A stretch of DNA of 64,000 bases, from contig NC_084804.1 of the NCBI RefSeq assembly GCF_963583255.1, positions 27,035,061 through 27,099,060 of the forward strand, given 5' to 3'. Positions within the stretch are counted from its first letter, which is position 1; each line of letters begins with the position of its first letter. This stretch comes from Pyrus communis. Its lineage: Eukaryota; Streptophyta; Magnoliopsida; Rosales; Rosaceae. Shown here piece after piece: positions 34,251 through 46,259 of this stretch. A program made the translations under genes and the position numbers. The notes beneath the pieces are model-generated. The model was not told where the DNA came from. It ran no database searches and was given only the letters and a program-made list of their open reading frames with translations.

Positions 34251-36542
34251 CCAGGAGGAAACGGCGGATTGAAGTGTGCTGATTCATTCACCGCTTCTTC
34301 AAAAGCAAAGGTATCTCATATCATCAAGGTCAAAAGCAAAAGTATCTCATATCATGCTCTTTCCCTGTCTTTTTCTTTGTCCTTGTTCTTACTCGCATGG
34401 CAAAGTGAAAGAAGCAATCAGCCAGCACTTAGAGTCAGTCTTCTGTTATGGAGCCAACTGCCTGGAATCTATTCCTGATTGCTTACCTAGCATTGCTCTC
34501 GAGTAGTCATCTTCAACGGTTGATACACTTCCAGAGAAGGGACCACTCCTGCAAAGATTGAACAAAGAAACAGATAAAAGGGGTAAGCTCAGACCTTCCG
34601 GGAAGACCAAAAGAATCCTGCTGCCCAGTTCAAGATTATGTAGCACAAAGGAAAATCAACGATGGGCGGAAACCAGTTCAAGAGAAAGCCTGTGGAATCA
34701 CCAAGATCAATGCCTCAATGCAATCACCAAGGAGAAGAGGGAATTTACACTCCATAACCAGATTTGCGTCCCTAAACTCTTCTCTTTGTTAATTACATTT
34801 TGCCATGTTTAGTATGTTTAAGTGCTTTTTGTGTGTTTACTTATGTTTTGTGTGAATCTATGCTTAAAACATTGAGGACAATGTTTGATTTAAGTGTGGG
34901 GGGGGTAACTAATGTTGTTAATGCAAATTCGTGGGATTTTATCACCCATAACTTCAAATGTTGTTCCTTGCTGTTTTAAGGTGTTTTTAAATTGTTTTAG
35001 AGTGTTTTAGTGTGTTTTGTTTTATAACTCCGAAAATCACATAAAAATTTGAAAAAAATGTTTTGAAAAGCCTAAAAAGAGTGTTTTGAGTCATTTTTGT
35101 GTGTTTGTGTCTTAGGGTACCTTCCAACACAATGATAAGGATTTGGTTTGTAATTGCATGACGGTTAAAAAGAGTTATAAACATGGATGAAAGTTTGATT
35201 TACTCTTGGTATATGCTTGGTTATGGTTATAATGTATGACTTCACATGCAATCATAAAAGAAAAATTCGTTTTTGTAACATGCTTGAAGGAAGGAACTCA
35301 AACAAACGCTACAACCTTGTGAGACTTGAGCCTAAACATTCTTTGGAGAGTTATTTTCTGTGATTCTTTGTTTTCTAAAGTTGCTGCATGATCTCATTAT
35401 TCCTTGCTTGGTTGCTACTTAGAATGCAATTGTATCATGCTAGAACTAAATGCTAGAACTTATATCCATTTCATTCAAAGCATTGAATTGCATAACATAT
35501 ATCAAGATAAAGTTGTGTAGTTGCCACCATAGCCAAATAGCCTTACTTCCCATATTTCGTATTTGTTGTAAGTTTTAACCCCTTTGAGCCTTGTTTAGCC
35601 TATGTTCTATGTTAACCCATGTTATCCTTACCTAGCCTAGAATAGGACCATCCATGCCTTTGTTCTTAAAGCATAGTAAGCATGACGGAAAATGAGTTCC
35701 TTTTTGATTAATATGTTGCAGAAAATAAGTGTGGGGAAAGGATTATTGATGAGAGTTGTTGTGCCATAGGCACGGCTAAAAAAAAAAAAAAAAAAAAAAA
35801 AATTGAAAAAAAAAATGAAAAAGAAAAGAAAAATAAGAGTTGTTTGAATTTCCCCTATTAGTCTAAAAGTTGTTTTCCGCGCTCTAAAGGGAATTCTAAG
35901 TGCCTAATTCAATACTTTGCTCACTATTGCTTTAAGAATGTTTGTTTATCCTTCACCTTTCATTGTTAACCAATACCCTAGCCCCGTTACACCCCTTTGA
36001 CTTCTATCTTGATCGTTATGTGTTCAATAATGTGGAGTTTGGATTTGATATGAGCTTATGGAATCACTGGTTCTCATTCTAAGTAGTAGCATTCCATTCA
36101 TGAGATCATATTCATGTCATTATTGTAAATCCAGAAAATGCTTTCTTTGTTATAACATATGTGAGATACTAGTCTTTCATGTTTACATCAATCTCTCACA
36201 TATAACTAGTGTAGGGTGTGTAGTCAGAAAATCTGTGTGAAAATAGAGTGCATTCTAGTAAGGAATTAAGTAAATTCTCTAAAGCATGTTACTACATTTG
36301 AAATGTGTTTTAATTGCTTAAATGTGAACTAGTATGTGGTGACTATGATTAAGAATGTACTTAAGTGTAAAGATGGCTAAAATCTGTGAGAATAATGATT
36401 TTTAACTTGTCATGTGCATTGGAAATCCCTAAGACGGTTGTTGGAAGGTTTAGGTTGTGTTTTACTTGTTTAGTGTCGTTTTGTTTATTTGTTATTATTT
36501 TGTTTTGCTCGAGGACTAGCAAAAGCTAAGTATGGGGGAATT
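34251..36542 (+). other. 3' non-coding region of inner Athila
   Basis: From about 34755 to the 3' LTR this matches the outer Athila's 42050-43893 region (shared words AACATTGAGGACAATGTTT, TACCTTCCAACACAATGAT, GCTCGAGGACTAGCAAAAGC). It has no coding sequence. A run of A at 35779-35801 is followed by AAG-rich DNA. Three polypurine motifs of the form AAGTGTGGGG lie at 34892, 35728 and 36528; the last (AAGTATGGGGGAATT, 36528-36542) directly precedes the LTR and is the working polypurine tract. Confidence 0.7.
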
Positions 36543-38163
36543 TGATAGGAGCATATTTAGGCGACTTACTTAGCTTGTTTTCGTGCATCTATGTTGTTAA
36601 TTCATAGTTGTTTTAGTAGTTTAAGCCATTTTCGTGTGTTTTTAGGTTCATATGGCTAAGGAAGCAAAAAGATGCATTTTGGAGCAAAATTGGGCTTGGA
36701 ATGGATAGCATATGCTTGGAGCCAAAGTGTTGGACGAATTTGAAAGCCTTGTATGCACTTTGGACATAAAACAAAGGGCCTAGCCCAATCAAACAATCAT
36801 TTGAGCCATGCAAAACCTCTAGCCCAATCAACAACCCTTAGCCACATGCATTTCCACCTTCCTACTTCATCATTTCATCATTGCACCACCATTCACACAC
36901 ACATGCACTTACTCTTTCATCATTGCACCACCATTCACACACACATGCACTTACTCTTTCATCATTGCATCACAAATTCAACACATGCATTCACACACCA
37001 ACAACCTAGCTCTTTTTACATCATTATTTCATCCACATGCACTCTCAATCATAACAACCACATTCACTCTTAAACAATCACCCACATATTCTCCCATTCC
37101 CCCTATAAAAACCCATGCATTCATACACAAAAATCACATCTCATTTTCATACACAAGACACCACAAACACATCCAATCTTCCCCTTTGCCACAAGCTCCC
37201 ATTCCATTTCTACACAATCTCTTCTCGGCTTCATTCCATTCCATACACTCTCCCATTTGCAGAAACCATTCAACCTTAGCCGCTCCACCTTCATTTACAA
37301 CACACTTGGAGCACCAACACCGAAGGCAACTCTTAAGGGATTTCAACATCAGTTTTGCTTCAAGGGTTCTTTCTTCTTAATCCTATGTTCACTCATGTTA
37401 TATATTTTTATGTCAAACCTTTTGTAAACATGAAGTGTAACTAATCTCTCTCTAGGGATTCGATGTAGCCTTGCAAGATTGCCATGTAGTTAATTCAGAA
37501 TTCTCATTTAATTTATCTATTTCTTGTTTCATTCTCCGATTTAATTGTGACTTAGTGTGTTGATTTTAATGCTTGATCATCATTTGAATTAACCACAGGT
37601 TGTTTAGCCAAGACTAAAGCACACATCATGCATAATCTTGGTGGATATGTGAATGAATGAAGGGAATGTTTTGCAGACATCCTGCTGAGTGTTCCCTTTG
37701 GTTTTGTGAAAGTTTCTTGTGCACTACATATTCTTGATTAGGAACCAAAGTTGCACATCACAATTAGGCTCATGATTAGAGACATTTGATCAAATCCACA
37801 CATCATATGGTTGATCATATCTAAGTGAAACAAACTCAAGAAATAGGTAGATGACTGAGTATAAACTGATTTAACAAACATGGCCTTGGGTTAGCAATGG
37901 TAAAATCGAATCCCTAGCTTCATCTCCATTGGTACTATCTCATTTTATTAGTTGTTGATTCATTTATTTGTGTTTACTTCATTTCCTTATGCTTTCAAGT
38001 TACAACAACAAATCTGCCTACATTGATTAGTTTTATTTCTCTAGTAAAAAGTTCTTGCAAAACAAGTGATTATATAGGTCCAATTAGTCCCTGTGGATTC
38101 GACACCCTTACTTGTGCCATTATACTAAACATATTCTAGCACGAAGAAGGAAAACCTCAATTA
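36543..38163 (+). repeat. 3' LTR of inner Athila
   Basis: It is identical to the 5' LTR except for about six substitutions, a 10-bp deletion near 36685 and a 42-bp tandem duplication at about 36872-36965 (unit CACCACCATTCACACACACA and following bases). Confidence 0.92.
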
Positions 38164-38168
38164 AAAGT

Positions 38169-41100
38169 CTAAGTAAACATTCCTTTACTTGATGCTATTA
38201 AGCAAGTGCCCAGGTATGCAAAGTTTTTAAAAGAGTTATGCACAACCAGGAAAAGAATTTCAAACAAAGAAGTTGTGAAAGTAAGTGAAAATGTATCCGC
38301 AGTTTTGCAACGAAAGTTACCTCCAAATTGTAAGGATCCAGGGAGCTTTACTATCCCATGCATAATTGGAAACACTAGATTTGAACAATGCATGTTAGAT
38401 TTAGGTGCTTCTATTAATGTCATGCCATATTCCATTTATGCATCTATGAACCTTGGTGAGTTAAAACAAGATGGCGTTATAATTCAATTGGCCGATCGTT
38501 CTAATGCTTATCCCAAGGGAGTCCTTGAGGATGTTTTAGTGCAGGTCAATCATCTTATCTTTCCTGCAGATTTTTATGTATTAGAAATGGAGGATTCGAG
38601 CCATGCTCCATCATTGCCAATCTTGCTAGGCTGTCTATTCATGAAAACAGCAAGAACAAAGATAGGCGTGTTTACGGGAACATTAACCATGGAGTTTGAT
38701 GGGGACATTATTAATTTTAATCTTTCTGAAACCATTAAATATCCAATAGAGGACCATTCTTGTTTTGCTATTGACATTGTTGATTCTTTGGCACAGGTAA
38801 ATTTGGATCAAATGAACGAAGATGCACTGGAGGTAGCCTTAGTGCACGACATAGGAGCAAGAATTGAGGGTGGGGGAATTCTTGCAACCCACGGCATGCA
38901 ATCTGACCATATTGCCGTGCCCCCTTGTGGTGAAGTGATTGAAATGGTCGCTGCCCTCGAGTCATTACCCTCACAATCAGGTAAGTCTCCACTCTCAATT
39001 TTAGATTCGGTTTTGACTAACAAGTTACTTCCATCAATTGTGCAGCCACCTACACTTGAGTTAAAGCCATTACCTAGTCACTTGAAGTATGTTTTCTTGG
39101 GAGAAGATCAGACACTACCTGTCATCATATCTAACTTACTCACGGCCCAAGAAGAAAACAAGTTGATAAGGCTGTTAAAGGAGCACAAATCTGCCATTGG
39201 ATGGACATTGGCAGATATCAAAGGCATTAGTCCCACCACGTGCATGCATCGCATCCTTTTGGAGGAGGGAGCCAAGCCATCTCGTGAAGCTCAACGTCGC
39301 CTTAATCCACCCATGTTGGAAGTAGTGAAAAAGGAGGTTATAAAATTGCTTGATGGTGGTGTTATATATCCTATTTCTGATAGTCGTTGGGTGTCACCCG
39401 TGCAGGTTGGTCCAAAGAAGTCTGGAGTCACGATGGTGAAGAATGAAAAACAAGAGCTTGTACCCACTCGTGTTGTGACCGGTTGGTGTGTTTGTATTGA
39501 TTACAGGAAGTTAAATGCCATGACAAGGAAGGATCACTTTCCATTGCCATTCCTCGACCAAATGTTAGAAAGGTTAGCCGGTTATAAATTTTATTGCTTT
39601 CTTGATGGATATTCCGGATATAACCAAATTATGATAGCTCCGGAGGACCAAGAGAAGACAACCTTCACGTGCCTCTTTGGCACCTTTGCATATAGGCGCA
39701 TGCCATTTGGTTTGTGCAATGCCCCTGCGACATTTCAACGATGCATGGTGAGTATATTTTCTGATTATGTGGAGAAGATTATTGAGATATTCATGGATGA
39801 CTTTAGCGTGTTTGGTAATTCATTCGATCATTGCTTGAATAATCTGACCTTAATTTTGAAACGTTGTGTTGAAACGAATCTTGTGCTTAATTGGGAAAAA
39901 TGTCACTTTATGGTTAAGCAAGGTATTGTTCTAGGACATATTATTTCTGAAAAAGGCATTGAAGTGGATAAATCTAAGGTATACCTTGTTCATCACTTAC
40001 CCTCTCCAACTTCGGTTAGAGAGGTTCGTTCGTTTCTTGGTCACGCAGGTTTTTATAGGCGTTTCATAAAGGACTTCTCCAAGATTGCACAGCCACTATG
40101 CCGATTGCTTCAAAAAAAAGGTGGCTTTTGAGTTTGATGATGCATGCTCCACGGCATTCAAACATTTAAAGGAGGCTCTCACTTCGGCTCCCATTATTAC
40201 ACCTCCAGATTGGAGCCTTCCATTCGAGTTGATGTGCGATGCTTCGGACTATGCGATTGGTGCTGTTTTGGGGCAGCAAAAGAACAAACAACCTCATGTT
40301 ATTTATTATGCATCTAGGACACTAAATGATGCTCAATTAAATTACTCAACCACTGAAAAAGAATTACTTGCTGTGGTATTTGCATTAGATAAGTTCCGAT
40401 CATACTTACTTGGTACTAAAGTTATTATTTTTACTGATCATGCAGCTCTCAAGTATTTGCTAACGCAAAAGGAGGCCAAACCTAGACTAATTCGATGGAT
40501 GTTGCTTCTACAAGAGTTTGACATTGAGATTCGGGATAAGAAGGGCGTGGAGAATGTGGTGGCTGAACACCTAAGTCGAATGGTGCATGAGGAAGCATTG
40601 CCAATTTCTGAAACCTTCCCCGATGAACAATTAATGTCTATCCAGGTAAGTGAGCCTTGGTATGCAGATTTGGTGAACTTTTTGGTGTCTAAACATACCC
40701 CTAGCACACTTAATAAGAATCAACGTGATAAGCTTAAAAAGGATGCTAGGTTTTATGTTTGGGATGACCCATACCTCTGGAAATTTTGTCCCGATCAGAT
40801 TGTACGACGTTGTGTGAATGAATATGAGTTTCAATCTATTTTAACATTTTGTCATTCATATGCATGTGGGGGACATTTTGGCACCCAACGCACTGCCCTT
40901 AAAGTCTTAGAATGTGGGTTTTATTGGCCAACCATTTTTAGGGATGCTAGGACATTTTGCCTTACATGTGATCGTTGTCAACGAATGGGTAATATAAGTG
41001 TTAAGGATCAAATGCCACAAAACCCTATACTTTCTGTTGAAATATTTGATGTGTGGGGAATTGATTTTATGGGTCCTTTTCCTTCATCACATGGTTTTCT

Positions 41101-41958
41101 CTATATCTTGTTGGCGGTGGATTATGTTTCCAAATGGGTGGAAGCAAAAGCCACCCGTACTAACGATTCCAAAGTGGTTGTAGATTTTGTGAAGTCTAAC
41201 ATTTTTGCTAGGTTCGGAATGCCTCGAGTCCTTATAAGTGACGGAGGTTCACATTTTTGTAATCGCACAATCGAGGCACTGCTCAAGTAGTACAACATTA
41301 CACATAAGGTTTCGACACCCTATCATCCTCAAACAAACGGGCAAGCCGAGGTGTCGAATCGGGAGATAAAACAAATTCTTGAGAAGACGGTTGGGCCAAC
41401 AAGAAAAGATTGGAGCTTGAGGTTAGAGGATGCATTGTGGGATTATAGGACCGTCCACAAAACACCCGTAGGAATGTCCCCCTTTTGGCTTGTTTATGGC
41501 AAACCATGTCACTTACCTGTGGAGTTGGAGCACAAGGCTCATTGGGCCGTGAGGAAGTTCAACATGGATGTAGATAAGGTGGGAATTCATCGTAAGCTTC
41601 AATTGAATGAACTTGAAGAGATACGGAATGAAGCTTCCGAGAATGCCCGTATTTACAAGGAAAAGACAAAGGCCTTTCATGACAAGATGATTCGCACCAA
41701 GTCCTTCTCTGTTGGACAGAAAGTGTTGTTGTTTAATTCTCGTCTTCGTCTATTTCCAGGTAAGTTACACTCACGTTGGATTGGACCCTTTGTTATTACT
41801 AATGTTTTTCCTCATGGTGCAGTCTAAGTTCGTAGTTTCAAAACAGGTCAAGAGTTCAAGGTGAATGGGCATCGATTGAAGCCTTACTACGAGAGCTTTG
41901 TAGAACATGATGTGGAGAAGACCACCCACTATGACGTGGGTTCCCATGAAGGTTGATC
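38169..41958 (+). pseudogene. Pol of outer Athila, broken
   Basis: It continues the gag linker after the inner insertion. TAA at 38170 replaces the expected Gln codon. The frame is then open from 38173 (long ORF 38206-40131): protease DLGAS near 38400, reverse transcriptase with VCIDYRKLNAMTRKDHFPLP and FMDDFSVFG (39790-39820). A run of eight A at 40112-40119, one more than needed, shifts the frame between RT and RNase H. The second frame (40085-41290) carries RNase H and integrase with its HHCC finger and [11 protein letters not shown] / [11 protein letters not shown] at 41288 and TAA at 41825 interrupt the rest; the natural end is about 41956. One RT position has VCI where the inner copy has VCT, and the LPILLGC block has Cys for the usual Arg. 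Confidence 0.9.
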
Positions 41959-43893
41959 AATGTGGCATCGTCCGGCTGCAAGACGTAAAAGAAAGCGCTA
42001 CTTGGGAGGCAACCCATGCAATCAACAAAGGAAGAACTTAGGAATCGCTCCAAACTCAGATTTGCATCCCTAAAACTTTTCCTTTGTTGCTTACTTTATG
42101 TTATGTGAGATGTGTTTATTTATGTGTTCCTTTGCTGTTAGTTTAGTCTAAAACATTGAGGACAATGTTTAGTTTAAGTGTGGGGGGGGGGGGGGGGAGA
42201 GGGGGGTAACATTCTGTTTTGAGCTATTTTTGCATGAAATTCGTATGGTATTACCACCTAACATGTCTAAACTTGTTTCCCACTGTTTTAAGTGTTTTTA
42301 ACATGTTTTGAAGTCTTTTTATGTGTTACTTTGAAAAAATCCGAAAAACAGTTTGAAACAACTAAAAAGAGTCAGTTTTGTGTTTGTTTTTGTGTGTTTG
42401 TGTCTTAGGATACCTTCCAACACAATGATGAGGATTTGATTTTTATGTGCATGGCTGTGAAAGAGAGTTATAAACATGGATGGAAGTTTGATATATTCTT
42501 GGTTTATACTTGGTTATAGTTGTTGTTTATGAATTCATGTTTAATCCCAAAGAAAAAATAATAATAAGTTTTTGTAATATGCTTGAAGGAAGGAACTTAG
42601 AATAACATTACAACCCTGAGAGACTTGAGCTTTAAACATTCTTTGGAGAGTATTAATCTGTGATTCTTGTTTTCAAACTCGTTGCATGATCTCATTATTC
42701 TTGCTTGGTTGCTAATTAGAAGGCATTTCATCACTTAGTTCCAAATGCTAGAACTTGCATCCATTCCATTCAAAGCATGTTATTGATTGCATAATATATA
42801 TCAAGATGAAGTGTGTAGTGAAGCCATCAACCAAACAGCCAACCCATGCACTATATATTATAGGTCATGACCCCCATTGAGCCATTGTTAGCCTTTGTTC
42901 TTTGTTTACCCATATCATCCCTACCTAGCCTAGATTAGGACCACCCATACCCTTGTTCTTGAAGCATAGTAAGCATGACTTAGAGGGAATCCTTTCGATT
43001 ATGCAAAACAACAAGTGTGGGGGAATTTGTGTGTGTCTGTTGATATGCCACGAAAAGAAATAAGGCATGAGTGAAAATAAAAAGAAAAAAAAAATTCGTG
43101 GAAAAAGAAAAAGAAAAGAAAAAGTTGTGAAAAGAAAGAAAAAGAGTATGAAATAAGTGAAAATAAGCTCACATGTTTGTGGTAGTTGAAGAAAGGGTCC
43201 AAAATGTTGAATATGGCCCTAAGAGTTGTGTGAATTCTCCCCTTGTGTGTCTAAGTGAGTTTCTGCAATCATAAGTGATTCTAAGTGTCAAATTTCATTA
43301 CTTTGCTTGCTATTGCTTAAAGAACGTTTGTTATCCGTACCTTTCATTGTTAGCCAATCACCCTTAACCCGTTACAACCCTTACGCTTCAATCTTGATCA
43401 TTATGTTTTCAATAATGTGGAGTTTGGAATTGATGTAAGCATATGGTGTCCCTGGTTCTTGCATCTAATTAGTAGCATTCCTTTCGTGAGATCATATTCA
43501 TATACATTCCAGAAAAGTGCTTTCCTTGTTATAAACATAAGTGAGTGTTTAGTTTCATATTTACATCAATCTTCTCACATATACTTAGTGTAGGGTGTGT
43601 AATCAGAAATTCTGTGTGAAAATAAGAGAGTATCTTGTAAGGAATTAAGTGAATTCTCTAAGGCATGTTACTACATTCAAATGTTGTTTTAAATTGATTA
43701 AATGAGAACTAGTAAGTAGTGATTAGGATTACGTATGTGCCTAAGCATAAGGATGACTAAAATCTATGTAAGTAATGATCTTGAACATGTCGTGTGCATT
43801 AAGAATCCCTGAGACCATTGTTGGAAGGTTTAGGTTTTGTTTTTTTTTTTCCGTTTTGCTCGAGGACTAGCAAAAGCTAAGTGTGGGGGAATT
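41959..43893 (+). other. 3' non-coding region of outer Athila
   Basis: It is about 1.9 kb without genes. It lacks the antisense-ORF module of the inner element: the GGGAGGCAACC post-pol sequence is followed within 60 bp by CAGATTTGCATCCC, words separated by about 2.3 kb in the inner copy. A G-run starts at 42182 (16 G, then GAGAGGGGGG). Polypurine motifs AAGTGTGGGGG occur at 42176, 43013 and 43879; the last two share the 15-mer AAGTGTGGGGGAATT, and only the last abuts the LTR. Confidence 0.75.
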
Positions 43894-46254
43894 TGATAGG
43901 AGCATATTTATGCGACTTAGTTTGCTTGTTTCGTGCATTTATGTTATTAATTCTTAGTTATTTTAGTTCTTTAAGCTTCTTTTGTGTGTTTTCAGGTTCA
44001 TGAGACGTATTTGGCGAAATGATGCATTTTGGAGCCTTTTGGAGCACTTTTGGGCACAAATTGGATAGCTTATGCTTGGAGCAAAAGGAATGGACGAAAT
44101 TGAAGAGTTGATGTCGCAAGGATTCCTACTACGATGAGGATTCCAATTACGAGAAGATTTCCAAATTGAAGGAGGTTTCCCACTCCCATGAGGATTCCTA
44201 GTTGGACGAGGATTCCTAATCACACAAGGATTCTTACTTGAAGTAGGAAAGTTAAGCCAAAGTTTCCTATTTTGGTTGACCTTTCCTAAATCAAGAACGC
44301 TCTAAGTTTTAGCACTTAAGATGGCTCCTGAGCACCCTTGGACAACAAACAAAGGTTCTTTGCAACTTTCCCTTCCTTGCCGTGCAAGGAAGGTTGTTTC
44401 CCTTTCTTTGTGTAAACTTCCCTATTTTTCATATGTGTTAGGACCTTTCCCTTATTCTAATACCTCTTGCTTTGTGCCTTACCTTTCCCTAAGCTTTGTG
44501 CCGCATCCTTCCCTTGTGTTTCCTGATTTCAATTTCTTATTTCCTAGTTTAATTCACTTTCCTAGTTCTAAAACTTTCCCTAAAGTCCTAATTTCTGATT
44601 TCTTGCAAGGAATTGACTTTTCCTTCCTTCTTTTGTACCAATTTCGTTTCTTACCTTAAATTCCCTTTCCTTGCTGTGCAAGAGGTCTAATTTCTGATTC
44701 CTTGCAAGGCAAGGACATTCCTTACTTGTTTTAAATTCGTGCATCCCCATTTTCTGATTTTATTTGGACTTTATTCACTTACCTTTTCTATTTAGACTAG
44801 CAAATTTGAATCATAACTCAATTAGGTATGTTATTAACTTCCCAAAACACATATAATCAGCCCTTGGCCGAACCCTAGAGGGGATTGACCACCAAAACTC
44901 GTCCATTTACTCCCACACACATCCATTCATCCCAAAACATCATCAAAACAACCTAGAAACACAACCAGCCGCTCCACCTTCTTCCACCATCATTGCCGAG
45001 TCCTCCACCACCTTCCAACCATCAAATACTCATCCATACTCAACCTACATCCCTTGCCGTGCCTCTAAACACCCCAAAATCCATTCTACATCATCAAAAC
45101 AACCTAGAAACCATCACAACCCAATCTGCCGCAAGCAAGGGAAATGAGACAGATTCACTCAATTGTTTGGCTCTTCATTCTGAGTTGTTGAACAATTTTA
45201 GGTGTATTCTATCTTATATTTCAATGTCTAATTCATGTAATCTTTGTTTTGCTTTGAGAATGATTGGCTAAATTTGTTTTGGCTAAGGGTGTATTCGAAA
45301 CCATGATTATATATGTGAAATAAGTTCATTACTTCCAGTTATCGTTGCATAAGTCGTGAATACAATTTGCTTAACCGTTTAATTTAGAACTTATTCTTGT
45401 ATGTTGATTGAGAGTGCACGCTTAATTTGCATGCTTGAATTTGGTGCTAGGGTATAAGTTTGTTTCACCTAATCGTTATGAATTTATATTCGCAAGTAGT
45501 GAAGGTCACTAGTCATGATCGTGTTGAGTAGATTCCTGGCAGGAGTAGCATGCTTTTCATAGTTACAAATGCCTTGTCGATGCTTATGATTTCCAAAGAA
45601 CGTAATGATTCTAACTTGTGTCTTTATCATGTTGTTCATATAGAGAACTTGTTAGGAATAATTTGGTTGCGATGCATATTCATCCAATTCAATGATTCTA
45701 GGGAAATCTGAAGGTTAATTTAAGCGGACCTAATCAACTTGTAGTGTCGAGGTTCATAACTTATTGAATTGATAACTGGAAATTGATTTACGTTGCATAT
45801 ATGTCATGTGTGGAGAAGAACCCCTTAGCTATTCCATCATCCATTGGTTCATCACAATTTGTCTTACAATCTGTTTTCTTTACAATCTGTCCATTTAATT
45901 TAATTTCGTCCAAACACAATCCCCCCATATTTTGTTAAGTCTTAGTCTTTATAATCTGTCTTATTTGGTGTTTTTAAGTATTTTGAGTCATAAGCACTTT
46001 CAAATTCGTCCAAATCAAGTTTTAGTGGCTGTTTGAGTCAACTTGGTTGTTTTAGGCAGTTTTGAGTGTTTCAAATCTGTTTTGAGTCATAGTAGTCTAA
46101 TTAGAGTCTTTAAGTTTAATTTTTTGTGTTTTCAGTCAATTTATATTAGATTAGCACCCCTAGTTAATCCCTGGTTAGAACGATCCCTACTTACATCATT
46201 ACTACAATTGTCACAAATAGGGTTTAATTTGTGTGTCACATTCGTAACACATCA
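43894..46254 (+). repeat. 3' LTR of outer Athila
   Basis: It starts TGATAGGAGCATATTTATG and ends GTAACACATCA. It is about 3% different from the 5' LTR in the part compared, plus indels (extra 30 bp or so near 44985 and 45895). Confidence 0.92.
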
Positions 46255-46259
46255 ATTGC

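Larger units (their letters stand above)
25332..38163 (+). mobile_element. Athila element (inner, young), TSD AAAGT
   Basis: The LTRs are 25332-26920 and 36543-38163, flanked by AAAGT at 25327-25331 and 38164-38168. By eye the LTRs differ by six substitutions plus two indels (a 10-bp loss and a 42-bp tandem duplication in the 3' copy), which account exactly for the 1589 versus 1621 bp lengths. It is the most recent insertion in the stack. It belongs to a different LTR subfamily from the surrounding Athila (ends CCTCAATTA rather than GCATCA). It encodes gag-pol in one frame plus an antisense ORF module. Confidence 0.93.
21052..46254 (+). mobile_element. Athila element (outer), full length, TSD ATTGC, carrying a nested Athila
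   Basis: The LTRs are 21052-23366 and 43894-46254, flanked by ATTGC at 21047-21051 and 46255-46259. Without the inner element (25332-38163 plus one 5-bp duplication) it is about 12.4 kb, normal for Athila. It has a tRNA-Asp primer site, gag, pol (PR-RT-RH-INT) and a long 3' non-coding region. The first 430 bp of the two LTRs differ at about 14 positions by eye (about 3%). Gag and pol carry several stops and two frameshifts, so the copy is dead. Confidence 0.93.

Noticed and set aside
33744..34478. Plus-strand frames of 244 and 197 codons upstream of the antisense ORF
   Set aside because: Two phases are open at once over repeated DNA, the residues show no domain, and the region fits better as the antisense ORF promoter.
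32425..36542. Search for an envelope-like sense ORF after pol, as in classic Athila
   Set aside because: No frame with signal peptide, membrane segments or suitable length is present in either Athila copy.
42182..42206. Long G-run considered as a quadruplex-forming regulatory site
   Set aside because: It is an expanded polypurine motif; the inner element has only eight G at the same place, so there is no sign that the run itself is conserved.
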